Position numbers and translations under genes: made by a program | In this document: positions 12,501-27,400 of the stretch, in pieces | How the letters are laid out: the number at the start of each line of letters is the position of its first letter | Numbering within the stretch: the stretch's first letter is position 1 | Assembly (NCBI GenBank): GCA_028829895.1 | Contig: CM054177.1 | Coordinates: 30,701,564 to 30,765,563 of the forward strand | Direction of reading: 5' to 3' | Origin: Sinotaia quadrata | Taxonomy: Eukaryota > Mollusca > Gastropoda > Architaenioglossa > Viviparidae | DNA: 64,000 nucleotides | The notes under the pieces: generated by a model | What the model was told of the DNA's origin: nothing | What the model saw: only the letters and a program-made list of their open reading frames with translations | Database searches by the model: none

Positions 12501-15500
12501 GCACATTCTTCCCTGGCTCTGACATTTTTCTCAAATTTCATTTTCTTTTTTCACTCTTTTAGTGCTGAATAAATTTTCTTCCGTTTACTCTGGGTGCTGA
12601 TTATTTTGCCGAAAAATGAGATTTTTGGATTAATTGCAGTAAATTTAAGATTTTAGCAATTCTTACATTAAAAACATGATATAACCATTAATATTGTTTA
12701 CTGTATGAATAAAACCAACATTTAATGTTAATTGATTTAATTTTTTTACTTGTCAAAAAAACAGTTCAAAATTGTGACAAAGTATACATTTACAAGCAAA
12801 GACACCAATGAGCATGCACATGCAAATATGGCCAGATAAGTTAGGCAGGCCGGCAGGCCATCGCTGTACAAGGCTGTGAATAGCAATGTATGAGCAGTGC
12901 AGCTTTTAATGATAAACAGCCATCTAGCAGCACCCTACCCTAGATGTCGACTTCAATCGATGTCAGCACCCATAGCCTAATGTTGACTTTTGTCGACATG
13001 AGCACCAAAAGAGTTAATATATACGTCTTGCTAGAGCAAATTATATCCAGTTCAGATAATATATATTTCTCCCTCAAAACTGCATATAAAAAATATTATT
13101 CTATCTAATATTTTGTGATAAACAACCTCCTGTCATAACAATTTTGATGATAGACATGGTCTAACATACAAACAAACAAACAAAAAGTAGGATCATACCA
13201 TGGGGCAAATGCATGTTCTAGCCAGAGTCATAGTAAAGGTGGCCATGGTTACTGGACGAAAATCAAGGATCTTGGGGTACATCTCCAACGGGGAAAGTGT
13301 CTGGTACAAACATAACATAAATTAAATGGAGAATCACCCACAAACAAATTAAAACATTAAGATATAAATTAGCATAAGAAACATAAACAGCAGACCAAAA
13401 GCATGTAAGAAATAGCCAAACAAATTATACAGGAGAAAAGAACTCTAACAATAACTATAACTGAATACAGACTGCTGCAGTGAGTAACTCATATGATTAC
13501 TAGTTGGAATACAATATTGCAGTGAACAACCTATACATACTTTCACATAAATCTTTTTTAGCAGCTGCCTTTTTTGTGTCCCATATTTTGCAATTATGTC
13601 TGAATGAATAGTACTACAGTCCTGGATAATCATGTATATATACATACATAAAACTGTGCAAGAATAAAACTATGTTTGAATGAATAGTACTACAGTCTTG
13701 GATAATCATGTATATATACATACATAAAACTGTGCAAGAATGAATAGTACTACAGTCCTGGATAATCATGTATATATACATACATAAAACTGTGCAAGAA
13801 TAAAACTATGTTTGAATGAATAGTACTACAATCCTGGATAATCATGTATACATACATACATACATACATAAAACTATGCACAACAATAACCCTCTCATCA
13901 TTTAATCTAAGTTATTTTTTATCCACTTAATATCTTAACCAAAATTATTAATCCAAGTGAAATTCAACTTATCTTAAGAATTAAATTATTCTCTTACCCC
14001 TGATGTGACAACCAGAGTCTGAAATCTGTTGAAGATTGGCTTTACAGCAATGGAAGCATCCAAACAGCTGAGATGTAGAACAGGGTTAGAAATAGTTGGG
14101 GTGCGGTCATCAAATGGTTCCATAATCAGCATAAATCCTGCCAAGTATATTAATTATTATTTATAAATATAAAACAATGTCATACTAAGCCAATACAAAG
14201 TCAAATACATTGATAATTTTCTGTTAAGTCTAAATTTATAAACTCTATTTTGAACAAATTTCTCAATTTTTAAATGCTTAAGAACCTGAAAGGGGTCTAC
14301 CCAACTTCCCAAGTACTTAATCACACCTTTTGTGTAAGTGCTGACCAGTGTAGCGAAGTTGGCCATAAGAGTAAGAGCTGAATAATCTTTAATGTCAGTC
14401 AGTTCTAGTGTCCGCATAAGGGAGTGAAGACGCTCTGCACAGAACCTGAAATCACAAATCACTAAATGATCAACTGAGAACTAAATCACTTCTTTTAACA
14501 ACACTAATCTGAAACACACATCAGTTATTTTATCAACACAGAATCTGAAATCTCATATCACTAATTTTAACAATATTGACTAAAATCATACATTTATTTT
14601 ATCAACACTGACCCTAACATCAAACATCATTTATTTTATCAACAGCAAAAATTAATAGTAATGTTAAGATGTTAACTGATAATTATGGTTTGGCAAAGAA
14701 TTTATTCTACAATAATGTTGAGATGCTATGCAAAACACAGATAACACAATCTGATATTAATACAATTTCTGGTAGTAAATAATGTTGATAACCCAATCTG
14801 ATATTAATACAATTTCTGGTAGTAAATAATGTTGACAAAACACAGATAACCCAATCTGATATTAATACAATTTCTGGTAGTAAATAAAAGCTAAATGTGA
14901 TGCAGTACATTCACACATTCAACTGCAATATAATGAATCAATCATACAACAGGGGAAAAGTTAAATTTCACCTAAAATTGGACACTCCAAAAAACTGGAC
15001 ACAACTAAAAATGGACACTGACAAAACTGGACACTCTAGTAAGCAATGTTTGATATTTATGCACTGACAAATTTGGCACTGGATGTTTTGGTACCAAAGT
15101 AGAAGTGTCTGTCAGTTTATGACCATGTGCATATATGAATACATACACATACAATTCATTAATAACATTAATATAATACAGTCTGTAAAATCATCTAATG
15201 TTGAAGCAGATTATAAACCAAAATGAATCAGTCATAACACTTGTATTTGAAATCTAAGAATTAAATAAGAATTTTGAATCCTGTTTGTTTTATGAATTTA
15301 TAGTTTTAAAAAAAATTAAGAATACAATATATAAATATTTATATGTGTTATGGTTAGATTCATTTTATGAACCATTTGTGGGCATTGCTGAATGATACAA
15401 TTTATTTAAATAAATATATCTGCATAAATATCAGCATCAAACTGTCCAACACCTAAATAGCATGGACAAAATGGCCTGCTTCAAGACACTCCAACAACTA

Positions 15501-18500
15501 GATACAGCCCAAACTGGACATTCATCTTACAATAGACACAGCCGAAAGGAGACTTTCAAACAAATATAGAATTTCAGACAAAACTGTACATTTAGACATT
15601 TAAATAAATATTAATCAAACTATTATTTGTAACAAATGCATTCATTATCAATACAAAGTTCAACAACATATCCATAAAAACAGGTTGCAATTATAGGGAA
15701 AATGTACCTCAATGGCTTACGCTCTATGCAGACTTTTTGGGAACAGTCTCGCAGGAAAGAGGGTGGAGTTTCTGACACAACATGTTGGATCCGCAGCCTG
15801 GTCTTAAGATACTCTACAAATCTTTTCATAAAGCCTAGAAAATGTTCGGCATTACGAATGTTACCTGGCACAGCCTCTGAAAACAATGTTTATTTCTGTT
15901 AAACCTTCTAGAATATCTTACTGTCAAGAGAATTAAAAAATCCTGAAGCCAAAGTTCATCAGTACAACCTTTCCAGAAAATCAAACTATTACAAGCATTA
16001 CAAAGTCCTGAACATTGTAATTATTTTTTAAATTAACCAGTACAAAACCTATTGTGAATTAAAATAATGCCAAATATTCTTTGATTTTTAAATATTTTTT
16101 CTAATGGATATAAAATAATCAATAAATAAGAATGAATTTTGGAAATTAAAAAAAAATTTTAAAAAAATTTAAAAAAACTTAAAAAAAACTAAAAGGTTGG
16201 TCGCCCTAAGACCACCTGGAGACGATCCTGTGAAGAGGAAATGAAGAGCTGCAACATGTCATGAGGTGAACTGAAAAAGGCTGCCCAGAATCGAGTGCTT
16301 GTTGAGGCCCTTTGTTCCACGAGGATTCCAAGGAGATAAGCAAGTAAGTAAGCAAGCTGTGTCTCATTCTGTCATGTGTATATGTGTTAAAAGGACTGTA
16401 TTCACCAAGGGAGTCCGGGGGTGGGGGTGGGGGCTTAGAGCTAATCTAATTGCTAGATGTCAAGCATTGGCTAGACGGTTCATGATCATCATACACATTG
16501 GGTGTCCCTGTATTCCTTTCTTGACTGTGCACATGTATGACTGGGGAATGGGGTTAAGATTTCCAGCAAACTGAGAGGAACTAATTTAAATGACGATGTA
16601 TTCTTTCATGTCTTTCTCTCCTCCTGCATTCACATGTAAATAAACGCCACAGTGACATTCTCATTAAATTTAGACAGTCTTAGAAATCTGGGTGACATTT
16701 TGACAACTCTCTCTATCAAACATATCTTCAATACCTATAGAACAGCATTTGTATAACTGAGATGAATCAGTGCCATTCACAAGCTTCTCACTGTTATTGC
16801 TACAAATCTTGTGTTCATAGGTACTATCTTGACTTGGTTAACGTTAATTCTCTTCTCTTTAGCTACCAATGTATGTAATGAAGAAACTTTAAAAGGTTCA
16901 AAACACTACAGCTAATATTATTCTCAAAGTTCCATTGTTTGCTTTAAGTTGTATATCTGTAAATTATGTTTATCTTTGGTAAAAAAAAAAAAAAGTAGTT
17001 TGTACAAAGACCTTGTGCACTTTACATATAATTATTGTAAAGTGATTAGTGCTTTAATAAGATTAAATGCTTTATCAAATATTTATATTCAGAGGCTAAG
17101 TTCTTCCAACAGTTGTAGAAGATGACCCTTCCAACTCCTGAGGAGTAACTTTCACATACCTTGGAGGATTTCATCCGGTAATACTGGAACAATATAAACA
17201 CACATGTAACATTAGTACAATTTACTAGTAAAATCTACTCTGAAGATGATACATTATAAAAAACAGTTATAAAGTAATAACATAAGAGTAAGATAGTAAT
17301 CTATATATTACACAAACAATTGTAATAATATGATAGTGAAACAGGTAACCTATACTTTATATGAATAACATGAGAGACTGATATTAAAGTACTAATAACT
17401 TAATATATATATATAAGGAATAAAATAGCATTTATTACAGAATGTTGGATTAACAGTAAAACTATGCTAATAATATGATAGATGGATAATTATACATTTT
17501 ATTTATAAACTCAGAGAAAATTGTATAATATACATATCAGAAGTTTCTGAGATAAGATTTAATCAAATTCTTTGATAGCTCTATCAGTGAAGTTTGTGAG
17601 ATAAGAATTGAACAAGTTCTTTGATAGCTCTATCAGTGAAGTTTATAACTTAAGAGGTGAACAAGTTCCTTGACAGCTCTATCAGTGGAATGTTTTTGGT
17701 CCTATAAAAATAGCCCCATAGACACAGGTTACATTTTAGAGAGGCCTATGATCTTTACAATCAATGCTAGTGATGTCAAACCCTGTGAATACTTGAGAAA
17801 TTCTAATTTTAACTCAGAGATCACCAAGAATCTAATATAAAGAGATAAAAATTGGAGACTGTTAATGAATGAAAAAGTAAACAGATTTACATAATATGTT
17901 TCACAATACATGCAAAGGAGAGAGAAATGTCAAGATTTACTGTATCATTCAGATGAACATTGATGTTTAACACTACTGATATAATATCTAACATAAAATT
18001 AAGATGTATGCTGTAAATGTATGAAGAAGACTGTAAATCTAATTAAGAATGAATTAAAATAATAATAGTAAAAAGTGAAATGTGTATGAATTAAAGTTTG
18101 TAAAGTGTTTAGAACAGATTAAAACTGCACAATATAGGATATAGCAGATTCACTCAGGAAGCTCACTATATTATGCCTAGTTTGGAAACAAGGAATTTCA
18201 AATATATGTCCCACAATTTTCATCCTTTAAAAAAGTCAATGAAAGTTAACTTAATAACCTGAAGGTCCATAATTTGTGTTCAATCTTAGGTATCAATTTA
18301 GTCTTAGTTCTTTACAGGAAATTGATCACTTCTTACTCCACAGACTTCAGAATATACTAATCAGATGGCAGAGAATGCATAACCTATATACTATACTGAT
18401 AAAGTGCAAGAGAAATACATAACCTACATATTATACTGATAAACTGTGAGAGAAATATATAACTTATATATTAAACTGATAAAGTGAGAGAGAAATTTAC

Positions 18501-21375
18501 AACCTACATATTATACTGATAAACTGAGAGAGAAATACATAAATTATACTTAAACTGATAAAATGAGAGAGAAATACATAACTTATATATTATACAAACT
18601 ATTAGTGTATTTAAAATTAAAATATATACACATGTACACAATAAATAATATATATATGTATGTATGTATATATATATATATGGTGACAGTATTTTAAATG
18701 CTTTGAATGTGACAATGTGAAGATTAAGTTGAACACAACAATATTTTTCTTCTTGAATCTTACATAAGAAAAAAATATGTATTAATATAATATTTATCAG
18801 AAATATTAGTTTCATCAACTCTCCTTATAAAGTATAATCATAGCAATTTTCTCAGCTATAAAAAGAATGGAAAAGCATGTAACTGTGAATGGATTGTGAA
18901 GTGGAAAAAAGGAGGGATGGAGCTAGCTAGAAAGAGAAGCAATTCTCACTGATTCTGTTTAGCTTTTAAGTATAGCAGCACTTTTGTGTCTAGCAACTAA
19001 ATTTTTTTTTAATTAGAAAAGAAAAAAGAAGATACATTATAGTCTTTTTAATCTAATTTTACTTTATAAAGAGCAATAAATTTTCCAATGTTAAGAATAA
19101 TACCTGGATTTGCAAGGACAACGTCTGTTTCTCTAGCAATACTGGCATCACGCAAACCTTGCACCATTCTTTGATATTCATCTTTAAGTTTTTCTGTGTC
19201 AACATTCATGGCCCTATATAAGGACAAAATATTTATTGCACAATCAAAGTCTTTTAATAAGATAAATTATTTCTCTGCATCCACATTCATAGGCATGTAA
19301 AATAAATAATACAGCTTGCTCTATCTACATTATTTTGCTCAACAGATTAAAACAATTTCTTAAAGCTACATACTCACTGTAGAACTGGAAAAACGGCTTG
19401 AAGGTTTGTGTGTATTTTTCAAAAAACAAATGTAAGTCTCTAATGAACATCAACATACTTATTCCGTCATTTTCATTTTAAAAAGTTAGTAGAGGGAAAT
19501 ACACAAGAATTAGGTATAAAACAATAACAATATGAAATACACTGTACAAAGGCTCTGTAATGTTAATATGAATATAAGATAAAAGATATCCACAAAACAT
19601 AGTTTTGTATTTCCTTTGGAAAGGTCAAATACTATGGAAATTTTTTATTGTCAGTAGTATTGCCCTGAATTAGCAAGTTAAGTTATTGTGATGTTACCAA
19701 AAATGATTGTGATATAAGATGTCAACTCCACTGTCTACATGCATCAACTGATTGCAATGCTCAGTGGTAACATTTTACTACAAGTTGTGAAGCAATGCTC
19801 TGTGGTAACATTTTACCACAAGTTGTGAAGCAATGCTCAGTGGTAACATTTTACTGCAAGTTGTGAAGCAATGCTCAGTGGTAACATTTTACCACAACAA
19901 GTTGTGAAGCAATGCTCAGTGGTAACATTTTACCACAACAAGTTGTGAAGCAATGCTCAGTGATAACATTTTACCACGACAAGTTGTGAAGCAATGCTCA
20001 GTGGTAACATTTTACCACAACAAGTTGTGAAGCAAGTGGAAAGAGATATTACAAAAAGACCCTTCAATTATTTTGATGATACAAGGGTTTGTGTGCAACT
20101 TTTATAATGTCTTTGTTGGCCATATGCTTTGGCATCCATCCACCTTGCTCAAACATTATGGAAGTCAAGATCTGTGCAATATGATTTCAAACATTAAACC
20201 TGAGCTCATAAAATCTATATCACATAATTTTTCTCTGAATGCCAACTAAAGTAGAGCAGACATATGTTATCAAACAGTCTAATTAATAAGAAGAAGTTGA
20301 AGAATAAAAACTGCTGTCAACTGACAATTTGTTTCTGAGTGACAATGCTGTTAGTTTTTATCAGTGTACTCAAACAAAATAATGACATATTTTTACTTAA
20401 ACAAATAGGTGCTAAAAATATGTAGTAAACCAAAAATTTAGCTCAGGATAAACACATTCATGTTTACAAACTGTATGTCAAAAGTTAACTCCCAGATAAA
20501 CATATTAATGTTCACAAAATTAATATAGAAAGTGATGTTAACCTCCAGATATACATATTCATGTTCACAAAATACATTATACAATATTGTTAATTCCAGA
20601 TAAATATTTATGTTCAAAAAATATATTGTACAAAGTGATAGTCGTTCCAGATATGCACATTCACAACTAGAAAAAAAACTTACTAAACAACATTACTCAA
20701 TTGTTGTTCACATGTTTTACTATAGCTATATTCCTTAAAATTCTTTACCTAACCACTAATAGTAAGAAAAAAATTAATAAACAACATTAATCAATTGTTG
20801 TTCACATGTTTTACAATAGCTATATTCCTTAAAATTCTTTACCTAACCACTAATAGTAAGAAAAATATTAATAAACAACATTACTCAATTGTTGTTCACA
20901 TGTTTTACTATAGCTATATTCCTTTAAATTCTTTACCTAACTACTAATAGTAAGAAAAAACTAACCTAATAAAACCCAAACCTAAAACCAAAAAAATATT
21001 TTAAGTATTCTGAAATATATCATTATGTTCACTGTCACAGACTACTGACAATATCAAACATAAAACTGTAATACAAGCCTTTTGATGTGTTTGGAAATAT
21101 CATCTATATTTTGATTACATCTGTCAATTGTTCGTCGGGTGATTTTACAGCTCATAGATTCAATGCACACATTGTCTGCAAATAAAATGTTAAAATCTCT
21201 TTTTTTAAGAAAATAAAAACAAAATAAAAATCAGTGGTGAAGTAAGGCAACTTGCCATGACCAATAAAAGCATACTAAAGCTTATATTCTTTCAAGGACA
21301 AAAGTGCATATAAAACAAGAATTTACACACATGCACATACACACAAATGCATACAAGCACACACACACAACACAC

Positions 21376-21412
<37 letters not shown>

Positions 21413-21428
21413 GCGTATACACATACAA

Positions 21429-21464
<36 letters not shown>

Positions 21465-24400
21465 GCGTATACACATACAATCACACACACACATAGTAGT
21501 AGTCTTAATATTATGCAGGACAAATGGGAAAGATTGTTCCAGCAGATTCTTTGATAATGAAGATATGTTTTGTCAACATTCAAAAAATGCTAATCCCCAA
21601 TCTAGTTATAAATTAGACCTCCAGTCTAAATATAAATAATATTGTGCAAATGTGCTGAGTGTATAAAGGCTAAGAAAGATACATCTTGAAGATTATTTAA
21701 TTTGCTTGACATAGGCATATCTTACCTATATTGTGAGCTTCGTCAAAGACCACTACAGATTTTTTAGCCAACTCTTTGGAAACTTGCTCAGCTACTTTGG
21801 GATCAAGAAGATAATAATAGCTGTACACTACAGCATTGGCATATGAGAGCTGCAAATGAAACTCATAGATAAAAGTAAACTTTCTACAAATAACATCTTA
21901 ATAATACTCCACTATACATTTAAAAAAATTTCATAACAATATTCCATTACAAAATTAAAGCCAGTTGTAAAAGAAACTATATTAAACATTTTAACCCCTT
22001 TCATTGCCTGGTGGATGTAAGGTTGTCGACATGATATATATGATGTTGTATATTTAAATGAACAACATCCTTATCAAATAGTTTTCAATCATTTTTGCTA
22101 TTGTCTTCAAGTGCTGATTATATTATATATTATGTTTGTAGGAAAAAATACAACCATTCAACATCTTAATTTATTTCTAAGATATTAAAATATAAAATGT
22201 ACACATATAAGTAACAATAAAACATCTCTAAATTAAAAATAAAAATGTGCACATCTTTGGTGGACAACATTTTGAAGTGAGAAGCTGGAACAAACATATC
22301 TATGATTGGCATCCATTCTTCAGACAAATCTGGTACCAATAAAAGTATGAAATAAAAGCCTGAAGATGTATCATCTCTCATTTCTCTACATATTTTTTCT
22401 CTAGGAGAGATAAAATTTCCTAACAATGTTTAGGACTTTCTTTAAAATTGATGTATCTTCGTCAGAATCAAATCCTTGTCAAGATAAGGGGATTGTGGAA
22501 ATAAACAAAATCACCTAAAGCATTAATCCATTTGACACTGTTTACCCTGCTTGCATGATATAAACAACACTCTATCAGACCTGGCTGGCCAGAAGGTAAA
22601 AACATTTATTTTAAGACCAGACCTTGCTCCTCTCCACACCTGCCTTGCATTAGCAGTCATCCCTATATGCTGTTCTTTTTATGGGACATATCAGTTCCTT
22701 TGGAATGAATTTTAAAAAAAACAAAAAACAGGGCAAGTAATTGTGTTCAGAATGGGGTTTCTTGTATGACCATTGTGTTTAAGGGGGTAATGCAAATGAA
22801 AATCAGTCATTATACAAGCTCTATCCTTGAGAAAATTCTCAAAGGCTTAACAAATAATGACTTAAATACATAAAGAAAAGATCATTTACAAAGACTTACT
22901 GCATGGCGGGTAAGAAAGTAAGGGCAGTAACCCTTTTTATGACCATATTCCTTGAGATCATCCTGAAGTAAAACAAAATACCAAAATTATTTAAACTCAT
23001 AAGAAAATCAATGAATGACTAAATAAATTTTAAAAGTAATATTTAGACACACATATATGAACTGTAATTAATATTCTATTAATATTATTATATTAGCATT
23101 AAAGACTTGTATTATGAAAATGTCTTGGATAATGAGACACACTGTTGCAAAAAGAAATGGATAATTGAACAAATTAAACATATCAAAGAAGCATCCAAGA
23201 CTGGACTGCAGATCAATCTAGAGAAGACTGAAATCATGACCCTGTTAAAAAAGCAGCAGAAGCCAATCACCCTTGAAGACAGTGATCTGAAAGAAGTCAC
23301 CTCTTTCACCTACCTGGGCAGCATTGTATCAGCAATAGGTGGTCCTGATGAGGATATCAAAGCCAGAATCGGGAAAGCTTAGTATACCTTTATTTACCTG
23401 AGACCAATCTGGAGGTCAACATCCCTATCTGTCCGCCACAAACTACGAATTTTCAACAGCAATGTTAAGTCTGTTCTCCTTTATGGCTCAGAGACCTGGA
23501 GAGTCACTAACACCCTAACCAACAAACTCCAAGTATTCGTCAACGGCTCCCTTTGCAACATACTAAAGATCAGGTGAACAGACAAACTAAAGAACACTGA
23601 TTTGTGGCAGTGGACAAACCAAGATCCCATCAATCAGCAGATTGCCAGGTGTAAATGGCAATGAATAGGACACACCTTGCGGAAACCTCTACAGGACATC
23701 ACCTGGCAGGCTTTGCAGTGGAACCCCCAGGGAAAGAGATGGGTCAGTTGCCCTAAGACCACCTGGAGACGATCCTGCGAAGAGGAAATGAAGAGCTGCA
23801 ACCTGTCATGGGGCGAACTGAAAAAGCTGCCAGAATAGACTGTGCTGGAGAACTGTTGTTGAGGCCCTTTGTTCCATGGGAAATCCAAGGAGATAAGTAA
23901 GTCAAACATATCAAACTAGTGATATTTTTTTCTGCAGTGTCAGCACAGCTAATTCCAAAGATAAAGACCTCCACAACCAATCTCCATTTAATATTTAAAA
24001 ATATTTTATCTGCAAAACAATTTTTGTTGTTTAATTTCAGATAGTTTTTTAATTAAAAATAAATTTGAGACATTTGAAAAAATTATTTAAATGAATCATT
24101 CATTAACACTGTATTTTCTTAAACTGATGTAACTAATTTACAATATTATTAACAATTAGAAAATATCAAAACAGTTACCAAGCAAAGAACTGAATATAAA
24201 TTAACAATAACTCTCAAAATGGTCAACAAAAAATTAACTTGAATTATCAGAAAATGAATCTAGCAATCAGAGTATGTTAAAATACTCTTCAATGCTCCGT
24301 ATTCACTTACCAGACTATATATTCCTGGAGGCAATGGTGCCTCTCTTCCATGAGCATCAAACTCCTAGAAAGAGGAGGAAAAGCCTGATAGTTAATCCCA

Positions 24401-27400
24401 AAGAATTATAGCAAAAATTCAATTGTTTCATAATGGATTTTGTTCATGCCCATATAGGTTGATTCTACAGTTTGTGTTTGTTATATAGCTTGATTGTTTG
24501 ACAGACTATTAGGAATTTTTGTAATTATTTAATATCTGCCTTTGTTATTCTGCTGCAAAATCCAGTACACCATTTCGTACATAGATCAAGTGGTCATATT
24601 ATATTATTAAAAATGACACTCCACATCATTCAGGAAAGCATAAAAAAATCCTCTTGTAAATTAAAGGAGTACATTAGGCTCTACCTAATTAAAGGCTACC
24701 TGTAAACAATTACACTAAAAAGAATATATTGATTATGACACATTTACAGTTAAAGAAACCACTAAACAAACAGCAAAAGAAATAAATTGTAAACACTAGC
24801 CTTAATGTTTAACTCACTTCATAGAATTCACATACAGGTACCAGAGGGTCACGCTTATGTTGGGCCCGAATAAAAGATGCAGTTAGCTTGTGGCACTGGG
24901 CATCCACGGTCTTCCCATCTCTATCCTGGCTTACCTTTTTAAAATAATATGCGGAAAATTCACTATCTACAGTCACTTTGAATAAATGTTCCAGTCACTA
25001 TAGCAAAACACCACACAAGAATACAACAAAAATAAACAATAAAATCAATCTTTTTAACTTAACATTATGTTTCATGTTGTTGTTCTTTTAAAATTAAAAT
25101 ATACACACTGGAAGAGAATGGCATAAAAATGTATAAATTAAAATAATGTCTTGACTGATCAAATCACTCTACATCTTAACAAATGTCTAAAACTCCAATA
25201 AAGATGAGTAAATATTTATTAGATATTTTGGAATCGAGATTTCAAGGATTATAAGTAAACTTTTAAATATAAAATTACACAAGAAATATTTTAAAGATTC
25301 TGTCATAAAGATAAACTTTTAAATAAAAATATACTAAATATTTTAGTAGGCATGCTGACAAGGAATCTTACATATATATCATAATAATTTTGTTAATATA
25401 AAATAAATAAGTTAGTAGAAAATACCTCTGGGTGGATGCACATGTTTTTGCGTGAACTGAGCCCAATGCCTATGAACTCCAGTTGCTCACCAAGTTCTTT
25501 CTCATAGTATTCCAGCAAGTTCCGCAACTCCTCCACAACCTAGTGAAAAAAATCCATTTGCTGTAAGTTATCTCTCATTCACATTTATGCACACTTGCTC
25601 GCTGCACTCACATCAACATAGCAAAAATAACGTCATCAGTCCTTTTAAAGCTAAAATTGCTTGCCGAAACAGAAACAGAAGAAGCACAGAAATGTCATTT
25701 AGGTGTCTGTTGAGTCTGGATTTCTTTGTTTGTAGTCTCCATAGTGGCATCCATCTGGATGTCTGTGGTATTTTCAGTGAAGGAGGTAAGCAATTGAGAA
25801 CTTGTCAATCATGAGCAGTTTGTTGTAGTTGGTACATTAGTTCTGATGAAGTTGGCAATACAAAGCATTTCTGTGTCCTCTTTGGATATTGTTGCAGTAT
25901 TCTATTTCTTTGGCAGTTGCCTTTGATACAACAGAGGCCATCTAGGTGTTGATGTTGGTGTCCTCTCGAGAGTGTGCAGGGTATTTCTATCATTGTGAAT
26001 AGATCATTAGATGAGATGCAAATTTTGGGTGTTTAGTCCATGGTTGTGGAAAGGAATTGCAGTTCACTTTTTACACTTGTCTAAGTAGTATGAAGTTTGT
26101 GTGGCCATGTTGTCTGTTCTCTTCTGTGCTTCATCCACTTCTGTTTCAGCAAGCAATTTTAGCTTTAAAAGGACTGATGACCACAAACATAAAAACAGCA
26201 AAAAGACAGAAACATTGGCTGCCCAAATGGTTAAGAGAACTAAGCAAGATAAAACCATGCCAACACAACAAAATACCACATCTACTGAACAAGTAATGAT
26301 CAGTGTGCTTCCAATGGTGGCTGGCAAATACAGCCAACAACAATACAAAGGCATGGCCAAGAAACACCCATCAGAATGGATGCCACTGTTGATCTACTTC
26401 AAAAATAAAAATATAACTGTGAACAAACTTCAATGTGGTGGAAGCCAACAGCAACTATAACAACCAAGCAAACACAATCAACACAGCTCAAACTCAAAAC
26501 ACAATGAAATTTCCATTGGAACAGAAGCTGTTGACAATTATAACAACACATACAACGGACCCCAAGATACTACCAATCAAATTATGGACAGCTGCATCTA
26601 ATGTACAAAATTGTATGAGTCTCAAATTTGGCATTCTAGTACCTATAGCTCAAATGAGCAGAATATCAAATCCAAAAATGGGCAGAAGCCATCAACAGAT
26701 TCCCTCCAACACTGCTGAGAATTCCCTCAAGGAGACAAGCAAACTATGTCCAGAAGCTATCAAGACATTTAAGTTATTTACTTTGTCATCAAGTGTAATA
26801 TCTGTTTTCTTTGTTTCCCAGTGTAATACTTTTTAATTCTGTCATCTATAATTTGTCTATTTTCCTTGTTATCTAGTGTAATAGTTATTTAATTTGGTCA
26901 TCTAGTATAATATCTATTTTCTGTATTACCTAATGCAATATTTATTAATTTTATCATTTAGTGCAATATTTATTTCCTTGTTATGCAGTTTTTATTAATT
27001 TTGTCATCTAGTACAATATTTATTTCACATTATCTAGTGTAATATTTACTTCCTTGTTATCCAGTGTAGTGTTTATTAATTTTGTCACCTAGTATAGTAA
27101 TTATTAATTCTGCATCTAGTGTAATATTTACTTCCTTGTTATCCGGTGCAATGTTTATTAATTTCATCAACTAGTGTAATATTTACTTTTCTTGTTATCT
27201 AGTATAAAACTTATTAATTTTGTCATCTAGTGCAATATTTACTTTTCTTTATCATCAAGTATACAGTTCAATATAAATGACACAGGTAAAAGTATACAGT
27301 GATCCACTCAAAAAATTCTGTCATTGTATAATATGAGTTAGTAAATGTTAAAGGCTAAGAATATTATGGCAATTCCTACCCAATGTTTTAGAGTAGCATT

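Noticed and set aside
12380..12562. 60-residue open frame beside a CTCGATATATTGCGGACC motif
   Set aside because: It resembles a Tigger-like end by eye, but no second terminus was found.
21292..21639. Open frames of Cys/Val or His/Thr repeats
   Set aside because: They are translations of the (CA)n/(GT)n microsatellite.
22166..22426. 86-residue minus-strand open frame as a piggyBac transposase piece
   Set aside because: The segment containing [10 protein letters not shown] is too short and weak to assign, although a TTAACCCC motif lies nearby at 21991.
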